A DNA stretch of 64,000 nt from Ochotona curzoniae (GCF_017591425.1 NW_024465886.1:776501-840500), one strand, 5' to 3'. Shown: positions 13,027 through 23,545, counted from the stretch's first letter. The notes: generated by a model not told the origin, from the sequence alone. Program-made: numbers and translations.

Positions 13027-13099
13027 CCGAGTGGCATTTTTTTTTAAAGATTTATTTTTATTATTTTGTTTATTGGAAAGGCGGACCGAGTGGCATTTT
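13027..13099 (-). mobile_element. 45-bp 5'-truncated CSINE between perfect 14-bp TSDs
   Basis: CCGAGTGGCATTTT occurs at 13027-13040 and again at 13086-13099. Between them lie only 45 bp (13041-13085), ending in TTTATTGGAAAGGCGGA on the plus strand, which is the tail and extreme 3' end of the CSINE in reverse orientation. In SINE orientation the duplication begins AAAATGCC, as expected for L1-endonuclease target-primed insertion. It is a very short but bona fide retrotransposition event. Confidence 0.85.
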
Positions 13100-13264
13100 A
13101 ACTGCCACACCCAAACCTACCTCCTCTATTGAGTTTAAAGGTGAGTATAAATGAAGCTAATTTTGAATGATTAATTTCAATAGCATCAAATGAGCATAAA
13201 ACTGGATTTTAGGCCTAATTCTGTATTTATTTAATATTCTAGCTAAGTTCCCAGAACAAATCGA

Positions 13265-13320
13265 ATCTTCCAGTGCCTCAGTTTTCTCATGTACAAAATC
13301 AGAAGATTGGGTTTTAAGTA
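13265..13320 (+). mobile_element. MIR fragment
   Basis: GTGCCTCAGTTTTCTCATG followed by TACAAAATCAGAAGATTGGG matches MIR (TGCCTCAGTTTCCTCATCTGTAAAATG.GGG). Only this block is recognisable. Confidence 0.5.
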
Positions 13321-13555
13321 TGGCTTAGCAACCTGTTCTGTAAGGTCAGGTCACACTGTGTGTTAGGTTGTACTTCCCTTTTAATCATGGTAACAACTGT
13401 TTTGTGTTTATTCTCTGTTGAAAGAATCATCTTTGCTGTATGGTAGCACAAAGGTAGCCTTGGATACATAGCGAGTGAGCAGAGCTGTGACCCAGTAAGA
13501 CACATATATGAACAGTGAAACTTGAATTTTATATAATTATCTCATGCCATAAAAC

Positions 13556-13845
13556 ACTATTTTTACTGGAAGGGCAGATCAGATTTATGAAGAGAATGAC
13601 AGAAAGATCTTCCATCTGCTGGTTCACTCCACACATGGCCACAAGTGGCTGGAGCTGAGCCAGTTTGAATCCAAAAGCCGGGGCCTTCTTCTGGACCTCC
13701 CATGCATGTGCAGGGTCTCTAGGGTTTTGGGCTTTCACAGGCTACAAGTAGGGAGCTGGATGGGAAGTGCAGCAACCGGAACACACATGGGCACCCAGAC
13801 AGGATCCAGATACTCAGATACTCAGATCCAGATACTCAGATATGA
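13556..13845 (-). mobile_element. CSINE, diverged copy
   Basis: In plus-strand order it shows the reversed CSINE landmarks: AGAAAGATCTTCCATCTGCT, GGTTCACTCCACACATGG, GGAGCTGAGCC, AGGGTCTCTAGGG, and GGGAGCTGGATGGGAAGTGC. The right edge is blurred by a short tandem of AGATACTC (about 13807-13844). The tRNA-like head is degraded. Confidence 0.8.
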
Positions 13846-15114
13846 ATGACAGAAAAGACACTGTGTGATTGTATTTACCTTAGCTCTGTGTAGAAAGCTG
13901 AACGAAGCTTAGAGGAGAGCATTGTTCAGTGATTGGCATGTCACATGCCTTTTAGCAGAATGAAGAGATCTTGCTATTGTGTTGAGAAAGTGAAAACTTG
14001 TTCTAGAAAAATGTTAAATGGAGTCTCAGTTTTTTTCCAAAAGATTACATTATTCACAAACTTTATTGAAACGTTCAGAAAATGAGAGTGAAATGGTATT
14101 AGAAATTTCAGATTTCCAGGGTTCTTTTCGGTTTGCAAGGTATTTGCCTTTCGAGCAGGTGACATGCCCTCCATAGCAGCCTTGTACACTATTGGAACAG
14201 ATGGTTACCGCAGTCTAACTGCGAAGCTTGGGCCAGGTGATTTCTGCCATGCACTGGTGGGCATCTCCGATTCAAACTGAGAATTCGTTCTTTGCATTCC
14301 TCCACAATTTCTGTCTGCTCACTCTATTCTGCTCATCTGACACTCAACTAGGTTGTTGAGTTCTCTTGAGATTAGATGATAGAAACAAGTAGACTGGAAA
14401 CTTGACAGCAACGAGGGTTACATGTTCTCCAACGCATCCTTGACAAGCTGGAAAACTTCTCTGAGCCTTAGTTCCCTTTGCTTTGTAGGATTCAGAAATT
14501 AATCCAGGTTTGCTTTTTGCACAGGCTATGGCTGTGTTTGATAAATATGAATTCTTTCCTTTTCCTCCTGATGAGCTAGACGTGATGCGTTTCATGTTCA
14601 TGTGTTTCAGGATTCCTGGATGATAATTTGGTCTAGGGAATGTGTGCCGGCCATGCACAACTGCTTCCATTTTTTGAGAGGCTGTAGGTTGTATTATGGC
14701 GCTCCAAACAAAAGAATCAATTGCATGTGTGTGTTTAATGAAAAGGGACTCATTTTAACATTGTTTTTTGTCATTGTGGAGGCTTGGGGAATCTAAAACA
14801 ACGAACATGTGGGGGTTAATAGGCTGGTGGTCCGCGAATGACTACTAACTGATGTCGCGGTTTATTCTACACAAGGTTTACTCACATACAAAGAGAGCTA
14901 CCTCCTTTATTTAAGATTTCCCAGATTAAATGAAAATGTCATTCCAAACCAGTGTTATAAAAATACCTAGAATCATATTTGTCAAAATATCTGGCCACAA
15001 TGCCCCAGAAAGGTGCACACATAAGATGAACCATCACGCAGGTCATTGCTCATGAACTCACGCTCACATCATCATTTCAGCCTTCCGAATGCTCAGTGAC
15101 TGGATGAAACTGTC
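13846..15114. other. Non-coding stretch, no gene seen
   Basis: Single-copy sequence; the longest frame is 108 codons (14344-14670 minus) with no recognisable similarity. Nothing else identified. Confidence 0.6.
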
Positions 15115-15411
15115 GCCAGTGTGCCTGGGCGCGGGCATCTCTGTTAAGTGCCCTGGAGTCTCTCACTTCTGGTGCCAGTGTGCCTGGGCGCGGGCATCTC
15201 TGTTAAGTGCCCTGGAGTCTCACTTCTGGTGCCAGTGTGCCTGGGCGCGGGCATCTCTGCTAAGTGCGCTGGAGTCTCTCACTTCTGGTGCCAGTGTGCC
15301 TGGGCGCGGGCATCTCTGTTAAGTGCCCTGGAGTCTCTCACTTCTGGTGCCAGTGTGCCTGGGCGCGGGCATCTCTGCTAAGTGCCCTGGAGTCTCACTT
15401 CTGGTGCCAGT
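15115..15411. repeat. Five-copy 59/57-bp minisatellite
   Basis: Five head-to-tail copies begin at 15115, 15174, 15231, 15290 and 15349, with lengths 59, 57, 59, 59 and 57. A few bases of a sixth copy follow. The unit begins GCCAGTGTGCCTGGGCGCGG and continues through GGAGTCTCTCACTTCTGGT. The 57-bp form lacks one TC in GTCTCTCAC. Copies differ otherwise by only one or two substitutions (GTTAAG or GCTAAG; GCCCTG or GCGCTG), implying recent expansion. The period is not a multiple of three, so the frames running through it are not a gene. Confidence 0.95.
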
Positions 15412-16294
15412 CTACTTCAGTCTTCTGCTTGTAAGCCAGCTTCCTTTGTTGCTCGGTATTCCTCATAGGGTCCAGTTCTACATGAAGCTACCGTTGCATT
15501 CCTCATAGCCCACCATTTCCCGTCTCCTAAGGGATCTTCGTATTATTCAGGAGACCAAAGTAGATTTGGTCAGATGCTTGCTCTTGTGTGCTTAGCTCTG
15601 TGCAGGGAAATTGAATCTTCAGTATATAAATTTTGCCCCCTAAACTGAATCTTCCAGCAGGTACTCAGGGTGGGAGTGGGTTTACTTCGAGATGAAGACA
15701 CAGAGCCTCATGGATTCAGTTAGCGTTGATCTCCATAAACACATACATTCTTCACAGTTCCAAATCTAAGATTTCAGAATTCAGTCTGCAAAATGAAGAT
15801 AAATGATGTCTACAAGTAGGAAAAAATGGATTCCAACCACAGAGCCTGATTAGTTGCATTATAAGAAGACAATATTCCTGAGAAAGAGGGTAAATAACCT
15901 GAAAAAATATTAGGTTTTCCTCAATCGGAGGAGGACATTGGAATCACGAGGAAATATTTGAAAGCCCCCTTGAGATGGGACCAGGTGCCCCTCACATGCT
16001 TTCTGGAGTTCACTGGCACTGCTCTCGTTTCACCATGGCTGAAACGTCCTCTGGGCTTTGAATGGGCTTTGTAAACTCTTCCGATTGAGCAAAATTGCAC
16101 CATCCCCAAATTGTGTAAAATAGTGCGCAGTTTAGAAACAATGCAAAAATAGCCTGAATAAGGGTAATGCAGTTTCATAGTTTTTTTTTTTTTTGACACT
16201 GTTACAAGGAATTCTATGCAGAATAGAGTATTAAAGTTTTAATCAGAACACTCCTGTTTTCGGTACAGCTCCTTGCACATGTTTGTTTTTACCT
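15412..16294. other. Non-coding stretch, no gene seen
   Basis: Single-copy sequence with a 14-base T run near 16180-16194. No gene or repeat family recognised. Confidence 0.55.
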
Positions 16295-16592
16295 GCTTCA
16301 AAAGTACAGCATCAGACAGGGAGGTGGAAGGAAAGACAGCTTGCACCCACTGGTCTCTGCACAGGTCTGCGGTCGGGCTTGGTCAGGGTGAACACAGGAG
16401 CCCAGAACTCCCGCTGAGCCTGTCGTGTGCGAGGCAGGGACCCACACGCTGAGGCCGTTTTCTGCCATGTCCAGGACACATTAGTAGGAAGCTAGATGAG
16501 AAACTCAGTACCTTGGACTTGAACTGTCGCTCAGGCGATGCAGGTGTTTCAAGGGGGCAACCTAACACCTGTGCTGGGACACCCACCCCTCG
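16295..16592 (-). mobile_element. CSINE, strongly diverged
   Basis: Reversed landmarks remain: GGAGGTGGAAGGAAAGACAGC, GAGGCAGGGACCCACACGCTG, TAGTAGGAAGCTAGATGAGAA, and GGACTTGAACTGTCGCTCAGG (B-box side). The last part, CACCTGTGCTGGGACACCCACCCC, corresponds to the element's head. No target-site duplication is visible. Confidence 0.6.
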
Positions 16593-16726
16593 TTGGAGTT
16601 CTTTGGAAGTAAAAAAGTTAACACAAATTTGATGTAGTATTCTTTATATATATATATTTACCTGTGTAATAGTTTATATATCAAAGCAGGTGTATTAAAA
16701 TTAGCTTTTCTCACCAATGTATTTAT

Positions 16727-17035
16727 TCTTGACACACTTGTTCACTAGAGTCGTATATTCCTACATGTCAGACACCCCTAGATACTGGAATATCAAAGAT
16801 GAAAAGCAGTAGGGTCTTGATCATAAGGCACTAATGGAGAGAGGGTGACAGACTAGGAAATGGAAATGGTAAGAGGTCTGCTGTATTCTTTTGTGCTGGC
16901 GAGCTCTGAGGAAGGGCGCTGAGAGGGGTGGCAAGGTTTCCTGGAAAAGCTCACCTGTAAGTCAAGACGTAAAGATGTAAGAAGCTAGGGGTATGAAGAG
17001 TTTTCTGGATCCATAGGCAGATGTGATTGAGCCAC
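16727..17035 (-). mobile_element. L2 3'-region remnant
   Basis: Plus-strand order resembles reversed L2: ACATGTCAGACACCCCTAGATACTGG, then ATGGAGAGAGGGTGACAGACTA, then GAGCTCTGAGGAAGGGCGCTGAGAGG, then CTGGAAAAGC…GTAAGTCAAGACGTAAAGATG. This parallels the 'caggcactg..ctaggcactgggga…agacagacaata…gaaggcctctctgagga' layout. Ancient and inactive. Confidence 0.5.
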
Positions 17036-17734
17036 ATTCAAGGAGGCAGCCTGGAAAGCGGACTCCTGGAGGGAACTCTCCTGAGGGGAGCTGGAGTGGC
17101 AGGTGTAAGGGGAGTGCCCTGGGAGGAGACAGCTCCTGCACGGGCTGCCCAGCTTAAGCTGCTCAAGCAGAAGTGCAACGTTGCCACCTCCTCACCCTCT
17201 GCTTCAGAGGGCTGTAGGTGGCACCACTGCTCCCAGCTGCGCGAATGCAGAAGAGAACCCAGATTCATTAGTCAGTGAGTGGAGGAATTGTTCAGCCGCT
17301 GCAGGATGCACTGTTAAGAGGGTTACACTGTGGGAGGGATCCTCAGCTTGCATTCTTTGTGTGTGTGTGTGCCCCTGGCAAATGCATTTTCCATATCCAA
17401 ACTGTCTCATCGTGGAGAAATGTTTTATCATGCTTTATACATTTTTAAATCTTTTTCACTCAAAGTACACAAGTACTATGGCAAGAATGTCTTTTTTCCA
17501 AGCTATGAAAATGCTGCAAAACACATGATGGACTGACTTTGCAGCTGCCACTGATGGCACGTTACTGAACCAAAGCAGTAGGTGTGTGTCACATATGAGA
17601 CCAGTCAACAAACAAAAGAATTCCAAGCATTAAGACCATTGAAACCAGTTTCTCTACCGAGGCCATCCTCCGCCATTCTGTCAAATCCCCTAACAATCCC
17701 CTAACAGGTGCTTGTTTATTTATCAAGAAAAAAT
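17036..17734. other. Non-coding stretch, no gene seen
   Basis: A GC-richer start (17040-17260) gives overlapping frames on both strands (83-115 codons) that look like chance. A short GT run lies at 17357-17371. No repeat family recognised. Confidence 0.5.
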
Positions 17735-18035
17735 CATTTAAAGGTATTTTATTCTCTGTATTTGAAGACGGAGGTGGTGAAGGAAGGAGGGAGGGAGGGA
17801 TGGGAAGAGAGAGAGAAATCTTTATTGATTCACTCTTCACACACACACAATAGCTATGACAGCCAGGAGCCTGGAACTCAATCTGAGTGTTCCAGGTGGG
17901 TGGCAGTGACCCAGGCGTGTAGATAACAGACAGTTAGACTGGACGAGAGTAGCTGGGACTTGATCCAGGAACTCTGCTATTAGATGTGGACATCACAATA
18001 GGTATCTCAGCCACTGTGTCAAGAGCCACATAAGC
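17735..18035 (-). mobile_element. CSINE, diverged, with expanded purine tract
   Basis: Reversed CSINE landmarks: GGGAAGAGAGAGAGAAATCTT, ATTGATTCACTC, AGCCAGGAGCCTGGAACTC, TGTTCCAGGTGGGTGGCAG and GGACTTGATCCAGGAACTCTG (B-box side). A GGGAGGGAGGGA microsatellite at about 17785-17797 and a (CA)5 at about 17839-17849 have grown inside it. Confidence 0.65.
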
Positions 18036-18189
18036 AGTAAATCCAATTAGAATTGCCATCATTTTTTTAGGACTTGAGTTGCTCTGCTTTCCACAGAAAC
18101 CTTCCTTGCAGACTTAGGCCTAAGCCTTTCGTTGCCCAAGTCCTCTGCCTCCTGCTTACCCTGTAGCCGTTCCCATGGGATCCTGGGCT

Positions 18190-18775
18190 TTGTCCTGTTC
18201 CTCTTTAGGGAGTATAATAAGCTTTGTTTCCCTGAATGTCCCTCTCTTCCTCTTGTGGCCGTGTCTAACTGGCCATCCTGTAGAACACGGTCTAGATTGC
18301 CTGATGTGTGATTTTGTGCCAATCAAACTGTACAATATGGACCTTTTTATGCCTGGCTTCATCCACTTACCAAACTTTTTGTGTCATTTATTTTGTTTTG
18401 CCTATCTTATTCTTTTTCCTGTTAATGATGTCCGGATTATTTCTCATTTGGGGATCACATGATTAAAGCTTCTATGCACGTTTGTAAGGATACAGGCAGT
18501 TGTTTCTTGGCATCCACTACGAATGAGAATGCAGAGTTACAGAGTAAGCCTATGTTTGACCATAGTGGAAGATATTGAACACTTTTGAAAATGGCCATCC
18601 TATTTATACTGTAACGCAACATATGCAAGTTCAGTTTGGTACACATTCTTACCAATGTTGATACCGTCTTTGCATTTTTAAAAAGATAGTCATTCTAGGT
18701 GGATATTTTTTGGTGATTATAATTTGCCTTTCCTGAATGAGTAATTTCATATTAAATTTTACGTGTAAAATATTT
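18190..18775 (-). mobile_element. L1M-type LINE 3' region, part A
   Basis: Plus-strand text parallels reversed L1M sequence in order: CCTGGCTTCATCCACTTACC, then TTAAAGCTTCTATGCACG, then AATGAGAATGCAGAGTTACAG, GCCATCC, TCTAGGTGGATATTTTTTGG, and TAATTTGCCTTTCCTGAATGAG (L1M: TTTGCATTTCCCTAATGA). It is a decayed antisense fragment with no open frame. Confidence 0.6.
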
Positions 18776-18844
18776 CTAAAGCATGAACAATAGCAGAAAA
18801 TGAACTCATGCGCAACGTTAAGGAAAGAAGGCAAGAAAATGAAT

Positions 18845-19012
18845 TTATTGTTGAGTTACTATGTGGCTAGAAACCAAGATGAACGATTTCTAGCTTATCA
18901 TTCAGCCTTCAACAGTGAGATTTTGTTACTTCCAATGCTCAGATGAGGAACTTGCCAGAGATATTGACTGAAGGAGGAGTCATGATATTAAGTACTTTGC
19001 ACTGTGATTGGA
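18845..19012 (-). mobile_element. MIR-like remnant between two L1M pieces
   Basis: TTATTGTTGAGTTACTATGTGGC, TTCTAGCTTATCATTCAGCC, AATGCTCAGATGAGGAACTTG and CCAGAGATATTGACTG follow reversed MIR order (TTATTGAGTGCTTACTATGTG…TTTTACAGATGAGGAAACTGAGG…). Divergent, so only moderate confidence. Confidence 0.4.
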
Positions 19013-19034
19013 CACATAGCTAAGAGCTGGTTAA

Positions 19035-19480
19035 TAATCCTTTATGCGTTGCCTAATTTGCAAAGATTTTCTCTCTCTCGGTTGCCTCTTTGTTGGGTGC
19101 TTCCTCTTGATTGCAGAAATGTCAGAACTTGACTAATCCCTTTTGTCCCTTCCCGTTTCTGTTGCCATTGCTTCCTGGGTGTTTTCCAAGAATTGCTTCC
19201 TGTGAACACGTCACACATTTTCCTCAGTAATTTGATGGTATCGGCTGTGTGTTTAGATCCTTGGCCCATCTTGAGTGGGTTTCTGTCTAAGGTGTGAGCA
19301 GATGTTTCCCAATTCTTCCCGTAGCAGTGCAGTTTTCCCAGCACCATGTGTTGAAGACTGTCTTTCTTCCAGGGACTGCTTTGAGCTCATTTGTCAATGA
19401 TTAATTTGTTGCAGCTGCACAGGTTAATTTCTGGGGTTTCTGTAATGTTTCACTGATCTACATGTCTGTCTTGCTAGCAG
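19035..19480 (-). mobile_element. L1M-type LINE ORF2 3' region, part B
   Basis: Strong match to reversed L1M ORF2: TTTAGATCCTTGGCCCATCTTGAGTGGG, GGTGTGAGCAGATG, TTTTCCCAGCACCATGTGTTGAAGACTG, TTTGTCAATGATTAATTTG, GGTTAATTTCTGGGG, and TTCACTGATCTACATGTCTG. All parallel the canonical 'tttaggtctttgatccattttgag…cccagcaccatttgttgaaaagactg…' text. It probably belongs to the same insertion as the piece at 18190-18775 and is cut at its right edge by a CSINE. Reading frames are broken throughout. Confidence 0.85.
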
Positions 19481-19777
19481 CACTTTTATCTTAAAAGTAG
19501 AGTTACAGAGAGAAGGAGAGAGACAGAGAGGTCTTTCATCTGCTGGTTCACTCCTCAAATGGCTGCAACAACCAGAGTTGATCTGAAGCTGGAACCCCAG
19601 AGCTTCTTGCAGGTCTCCCACATGGGTGCAGATGTCCCAGGACTTGAGCTGTCCTCTGTTGCTTTCCTAGCTGAAAGCAAGGAGCTGTATGGGAAGTGGA
19701 TCAGCCAGAATACCAACCATATGGGATGCTGGTGCCACAAGCAGAGGGCTAGCTTGCCATGCCATGGCGTTGGCCCC
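19481..19777 (-). mobile_element. CSINE inserted next to L1M
   Basis: A nearly full reversed CSINE: GAGAGACAGAGAGGTCTTTC, ATCTGCTGGTTCACTCCTC, CAGGTCTCCCACATGGGTGC, GCAAGGAGCTGTATGGGAAG, and the head ending GCCATGGCGTTGGCCCC. It directly abuts recognisable L1 ORF2 on its left, so it probably landed in or at the end of that L1. Confidence 0.85.
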
Positions 19778-20567
19778 AAAGACAGATTACTAAATTCATT
19801 TTTCTTCCTTTTTGTCCTGTATCTGCAACCCAGATTCTCTGGAGGTGTGTGGGGTGGTGGTGGTTATGTGGAGGGGGTCCCTGGGTCGCCTGGCTAAGGA
19901 TCACCCAAAGCCTCCATGTAGAGTACGGGCTTTGGGGTGTGGGTGGTGAGCCCAGTCCAGCTCTGAATTTCATTCCTTTGGGCCTGGGACTGAATTTAAT
20001 GTCCAATGTCTGGAGTTTGTTCCTTCTCAGCAGCCCAGACTGGCAAAGACATGTTCCCTGTGCTGAGCTGCTTAAACTTGCATAAGGATCAGCACAGGCA
20101 ATTCTATGTCCTTCGCGTCATGATGGGACAGCCAGGTACCATGGTCTCTCATTGACCTTGAACCTACATAAGGGTCGGCACAGGCAATTCTGTGTCCTCC
20201 CCATCATATAGGGAGGGGAAAACCAGGTATCGTGGTTTCTCATTGACCTTCTAGCTCTTGCAAAGATGATTTGGTGGATCAGTAAAGGTTTCGGTTAGTA
20301 TCTCTATAGGGAGAAAACTGCTGAAGCTCCCACTTTGTTCCACCTCATCCCATGAATCTATTTGAAGGTTCTTCATATTTAAAATCATCTTGTAAAATCC
20401 TTGAGCAATTGGGTCCAGGGAGCCTCTCATTCTGGGGTCTGACCAATATGTGGGACCACTGACACAAACAATGAACCATTCTGCTTTCATCTGTAGCACA
20501 ATAGTGCACCAGGTTGAGAAGAGGGCACTTTGTGAAACGCCGCATCTAAGTGACTAATCAGTGGTGA
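19778..20567. other. Unassigned stretch containing an ~85-bp duplication
   Basis: I recognise no gene or family. A 112-codon and a 108-codon plus frame around 19559-20085 partly run through the CSINE and have no similarity. The duplication at 20083-20252 is described separately. Confidence 0.5.
20083..20252. repeat. Two-copy direct duplication, ~85 bp unit
   Basis: Copy 1 at about 20083-20164 and copy 2 at about 20167-20252 share, in order, CATAAGG(A/G)TC, GCACAGGCAATTCT(A/G)TGTCC, CCAGGTA, and GGT(C/T)TCTCATTGACCTT. The copies differ at roughly one position in eight plus small indels, so the duplication is old. Confidence 0.8.
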
Positions 20568-20672
20568 TTTGAAAGTATGGAAAAAGTGGAATTAAACATG
20601 AATTTATTTTGGTGCCCCACATTTTCCCCTTATCATATATGGAAAATGTGTATTACTATAAACTAGATACTG
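20568..20672 (+). mobile_element. Copy 2 of the unnamed palindrome-ended element
   Basis: Left end TTTGAAAGTATGGAAAAAGTGG, then AATTAAACATGAATTTATTTTGGTGC, then TATCATATATGGAAAATGTG. The first two blocks match the left half of the copies at 24192 and 26856 in order and spacing. The right terminus is too eroded to place exactly. Confidence 0.4.
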
Positions 20673-21011
20673 ATTTCCAAAAAACTGGCATTAAAATTAC
20701 ATTTTTTAATGCCAGTTTTAAATTCGCTTTTTTTTTTTGCACTATCTTCATACATGACTTTAGCAAATCTAAAAGAATATTAGGATTTCAGCAGGAAGAG
20801 GAGGAGGAAATCTTGGTACTGGAGGAAAGTGTATGTGCAAGGTGGTTGTGGGGTGTGCACCTGCGGCGTGGGGCCAGTTGTCAGTTGATCCTGGTAGCTG
20901 AGTAGGAAAGCAGGCTGGTAAAGGCCAGCACAGAAAGTGAGCAAGGCCTCTTCTAAGATGAGGAGTTTTTAATTTACATCTTAGGAAAATTCTGAGATGG
21001 TCATAGGAGAA

Positions 21012-21100
21012 ACTGTGTTCAACAAACAAATATTTAGAGAGATCCCTGTGTACAGGGCCTAGGCTAGGCACTAGACACACAGCAATGATGACAAAATGTC
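21012..21100 (-). mobile_element. L2 3'-end fragment
   Basis: AACAAACAAATATTTAGAGAG, GTACAGGGCCTAGGCTAGGC and ACTAGACACACAGCAATGATG match the reversed L2 end (AACAAATATTTATTGAGCACC…TGCTAGGCACTGGGGATACAGCAGTGA). Confidence 0.6.
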
Positions 21101-22453
21101 AGCTCTCAGAAATCCCAGGAGCTGGAGCCACGTGGGCGTAATGCTGACTGGTGGGCAGAACCTCCCTTTTCCTTAATGGTAATTGAATAGGGAAAAGGAG
21201 GTTCAGCTTTATCCTCTTTGTCTCGAAAAAACACAATCCATTTACCACCACGGTCAAAATGATTACACTGGTAACGCAAAACTTGTCAATGTGGAATGTC
21301 ATGTCTGACTTTGCCTTGGTACTGTGAGAATGTATGGAGGCCTTTGAGAAGCAGCGTTCATGCTGGCACTCTGCCTTCACAGATTTAAGGTTCCGAGCGT
21401 AGACGGCTTTCCCTAAAGGAGAGCTGGCATGGGGCTGCGCTCTAATTGCCTCTATGAACAATCCAGAGTGAAAGCTGTTGGACTTGAAGGCCTTTACAAG
21501 TTTTGTTATCAATAATACAAGAGATGCAGGTTGTAAATGCAGCTGCCTCACAGGGGAAATGCTGTCACTGGAGCCGATGGCCTAAATTGTCTTTAAGCAT
21601 CCAACTTTTTGCAGGGAAGAGGACACATCTGCCCTTTGAATATGAAACTAGTCACTTAACTGGGTCAGCAGGCGCAGCCACGGCTCTCTGGCAGCATCTC
21701 CTTTCCACACAGAAGGCAGTCGTGTCCTGGGCGTTCCCTACCTCGAAGATGCTCACTCGATCTCCTGTGCAAATGACTTCCCTTGGAATATTTGCTCTGT
21801 GACGTCCGCTCTGACCACACAGCTGCCTACCTGGGTCTGAACTGGGTTTGAACTAATTGCTTGAGAATTTCTCCTTCCACTGCATCTGTGCTCCCCACTG
21901 CTCTTTTCTGTGAGTCTCTTCAATTACACACACATCGAATTCAGGCTGCCCTTCAGTCATTAGGAGCTATTAGTCTTAATAGTTATTTTGAACTGCTTCA
22001 GCAGATTTTCCTACATCAGTGTTCGTAGAAAAAAGAAATCAGGACAACGAAAAAAAGCTCCAGTTGAGAGTCTTGGTTGATGAGGACTGGCTCATGTAGG
22101 AAGCCTGGTGGGTACTCAAAGCTAGAAAAACAGAAAATGGCCACGGCCGTTTCAGTCTGGGGATCGTGTCTTATTCATGGATCATTGCACAACATCTGGA
22201 CTGCAATGAGAGGTGTTATCTTGTTTTCTAAATGAATAAGAACCAGTGAACGAGTACCAGTAAATGAAGGCAGTGGGGGGCAAGGAGTATATCTTCAAGA
22301 TTTTTAGAAAGAAGGAACCCTAGGCGATGGTTTCAGTCAACCCCATGATGCAGAGGAAGGAGTTGTTTAAGTTTCAGTCACATAACAAAATGCCAGTAGA
22401 GAAGTGAGGCTTCAGATTCCAGTAGAACTTGGGAAGAAGAAAGATTGAATCAT
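21101..22453. other. Non-coding stretch, no gene seen
   Basis: The longest frame is 150 codons on minus (21099-21551), without recognisable domains or similarity; treated as chance. A possible L2 3' tail on plus lies at about 22165-22250 (CTTATTCATGGATCATTGCA…CTAAATGAATAAG), too weak for its own entry. Confidence 0.5.
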
Positions 22454-22787
22454 GGGCCAGGTGCTGTAGTTTAGTGGTTAAAGTTCTCACCTGTATGCCA
22501 AGATCCTGTATGGGTGCTGATTCGTATCTTGGCTGCTCCACTTGCCATGCAGCTCCCTGCCTGTGGCCTGGAAAAACAGTAGAGGACAGCCCAAAGCCTT
22601 GGGTTCCTGTACCCGTGTAGGAGACCAAAAGAAGCTCCTGGCTCCTGGTTTCAGATCAGATCAGCTCTGGCCATTGTGGCCACTGGGAGAGTGAGCCAGT
22701 GGACGGGAGATCTTTCTCTGGCTCTCTTTTTCTCTGTATTCTGCTTTCCAATAAAAATAAGTAAGTCTTTAAAAGAAAAAAAAAAAC
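22454..22787 (+). mobile_element. CSINE, full-length, plus strand
   Basis: Begins GGGCCAGGTGCTGTAGTTTAG. The A-box region is TAGTTTAGTGG, with a degenerate B box, GATTCGTATC, near 22520. The body has CAGCTCCCTGCCTGTGGCCTGG, AGGAGACCAAAAGAAGCTCC, GGCTCCTGGTTTCAGATCAG, and GGACGGGAGATCTTTCTCTGG. It ends CTTTCCAATAAAAATAAG and a poly(A) tail. It is one of only three recognised plus-strand CSINEs. A target-site duplication is not clear. Confidence 0.9.
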
Positions 22788-23344
22788 AATGATTCATACC
22801 CCTGTCAGGATAGGTAAGTATAATTTTTCTGATTTCCAACAGATTTAAGAAAAGGAACAACTTGCCCTTGAAACACCATTGTTTCCATGCAGACTTACAC
22901 CGTCTGGGCGTTCTGAGAGCTGAACTGAATTTTTGGTTACTGTGTGTTTGCATCTAGTGCCTATACCACACAGGAATTTCCATTAGAGCCAAGTTACATC
23001 TCCTTATGGTTATCAGTTTCCATTCATTCTCTTAAAAAAAAAATAGTATTTGCTCACCATTTGCTGTGTGAAAAATCTACAAGGTGAGAAGAGACAGTTG
23101 AGACCACCTGACCTGGGCGTACACTTGATCAGCTTGGGGGAGTCATGTGGCGGAAACTAAGACTTCGACTGGTCCTACCTCCAGGGAACGTGACTTCTTG
23201 CTGGAGTCGGAGCTCAGCTCGGCCTGCTCCTGGTGACCTGCTGTGTCATGTGGACCGTGCCCTTACTAATGACAAGACTGACTTGGTATCTCTGATTCTC
23301 CCTCCTTACTTAGCAAAACTTGCATGGTTTATCTTTATCCATTA
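22788..23344. other. Non-coding stretch, no gene seen
   Basis: Single-copy sequence with short A runs; nothing recognised. Confidence 0.55.
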
Positions 23345-23545
23345 AATTTAGGTTTATTGATTGATTTAAAATGATTTGTTGAGAGGTGGCGATATGGAGA
23401 CAGGGAAAGAGAGAGAGGAGGGAGATCTTTCATCCATTTATTCACTGCACATATTGCTGCGGTGAGTGGGACTGAGCCAGGAGCCAGGACACTGATCCAG
23501 GGCTCCCACGTGGGTGACAGGGCCCAAGGACTCAGGGCATAATCC
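23345..23545 (-). mobile_element. CSINE, 5'-truncated
   Basis: Reversed tail and 3' half only: GGTTTATTGATTGATTTAAAATG, GAGGAGGGAGATCTTTCATCC, ATTTATTCACTGCAC, GAGCCAGGAGCCAGGACACTG and GGCTCCCACGTGGGTGACAGGGCCC. The tRNA-like head is missing. Confidence 0.8.

Noticed and set aside
15089..15508. Plus-strand frames through the 59-bp repeat (CLGAGISVKCPGVS-like)
   Set aside because: The period is not divisible by three, so the peptide changes frame each unit. No start context or similarity supports a gene.
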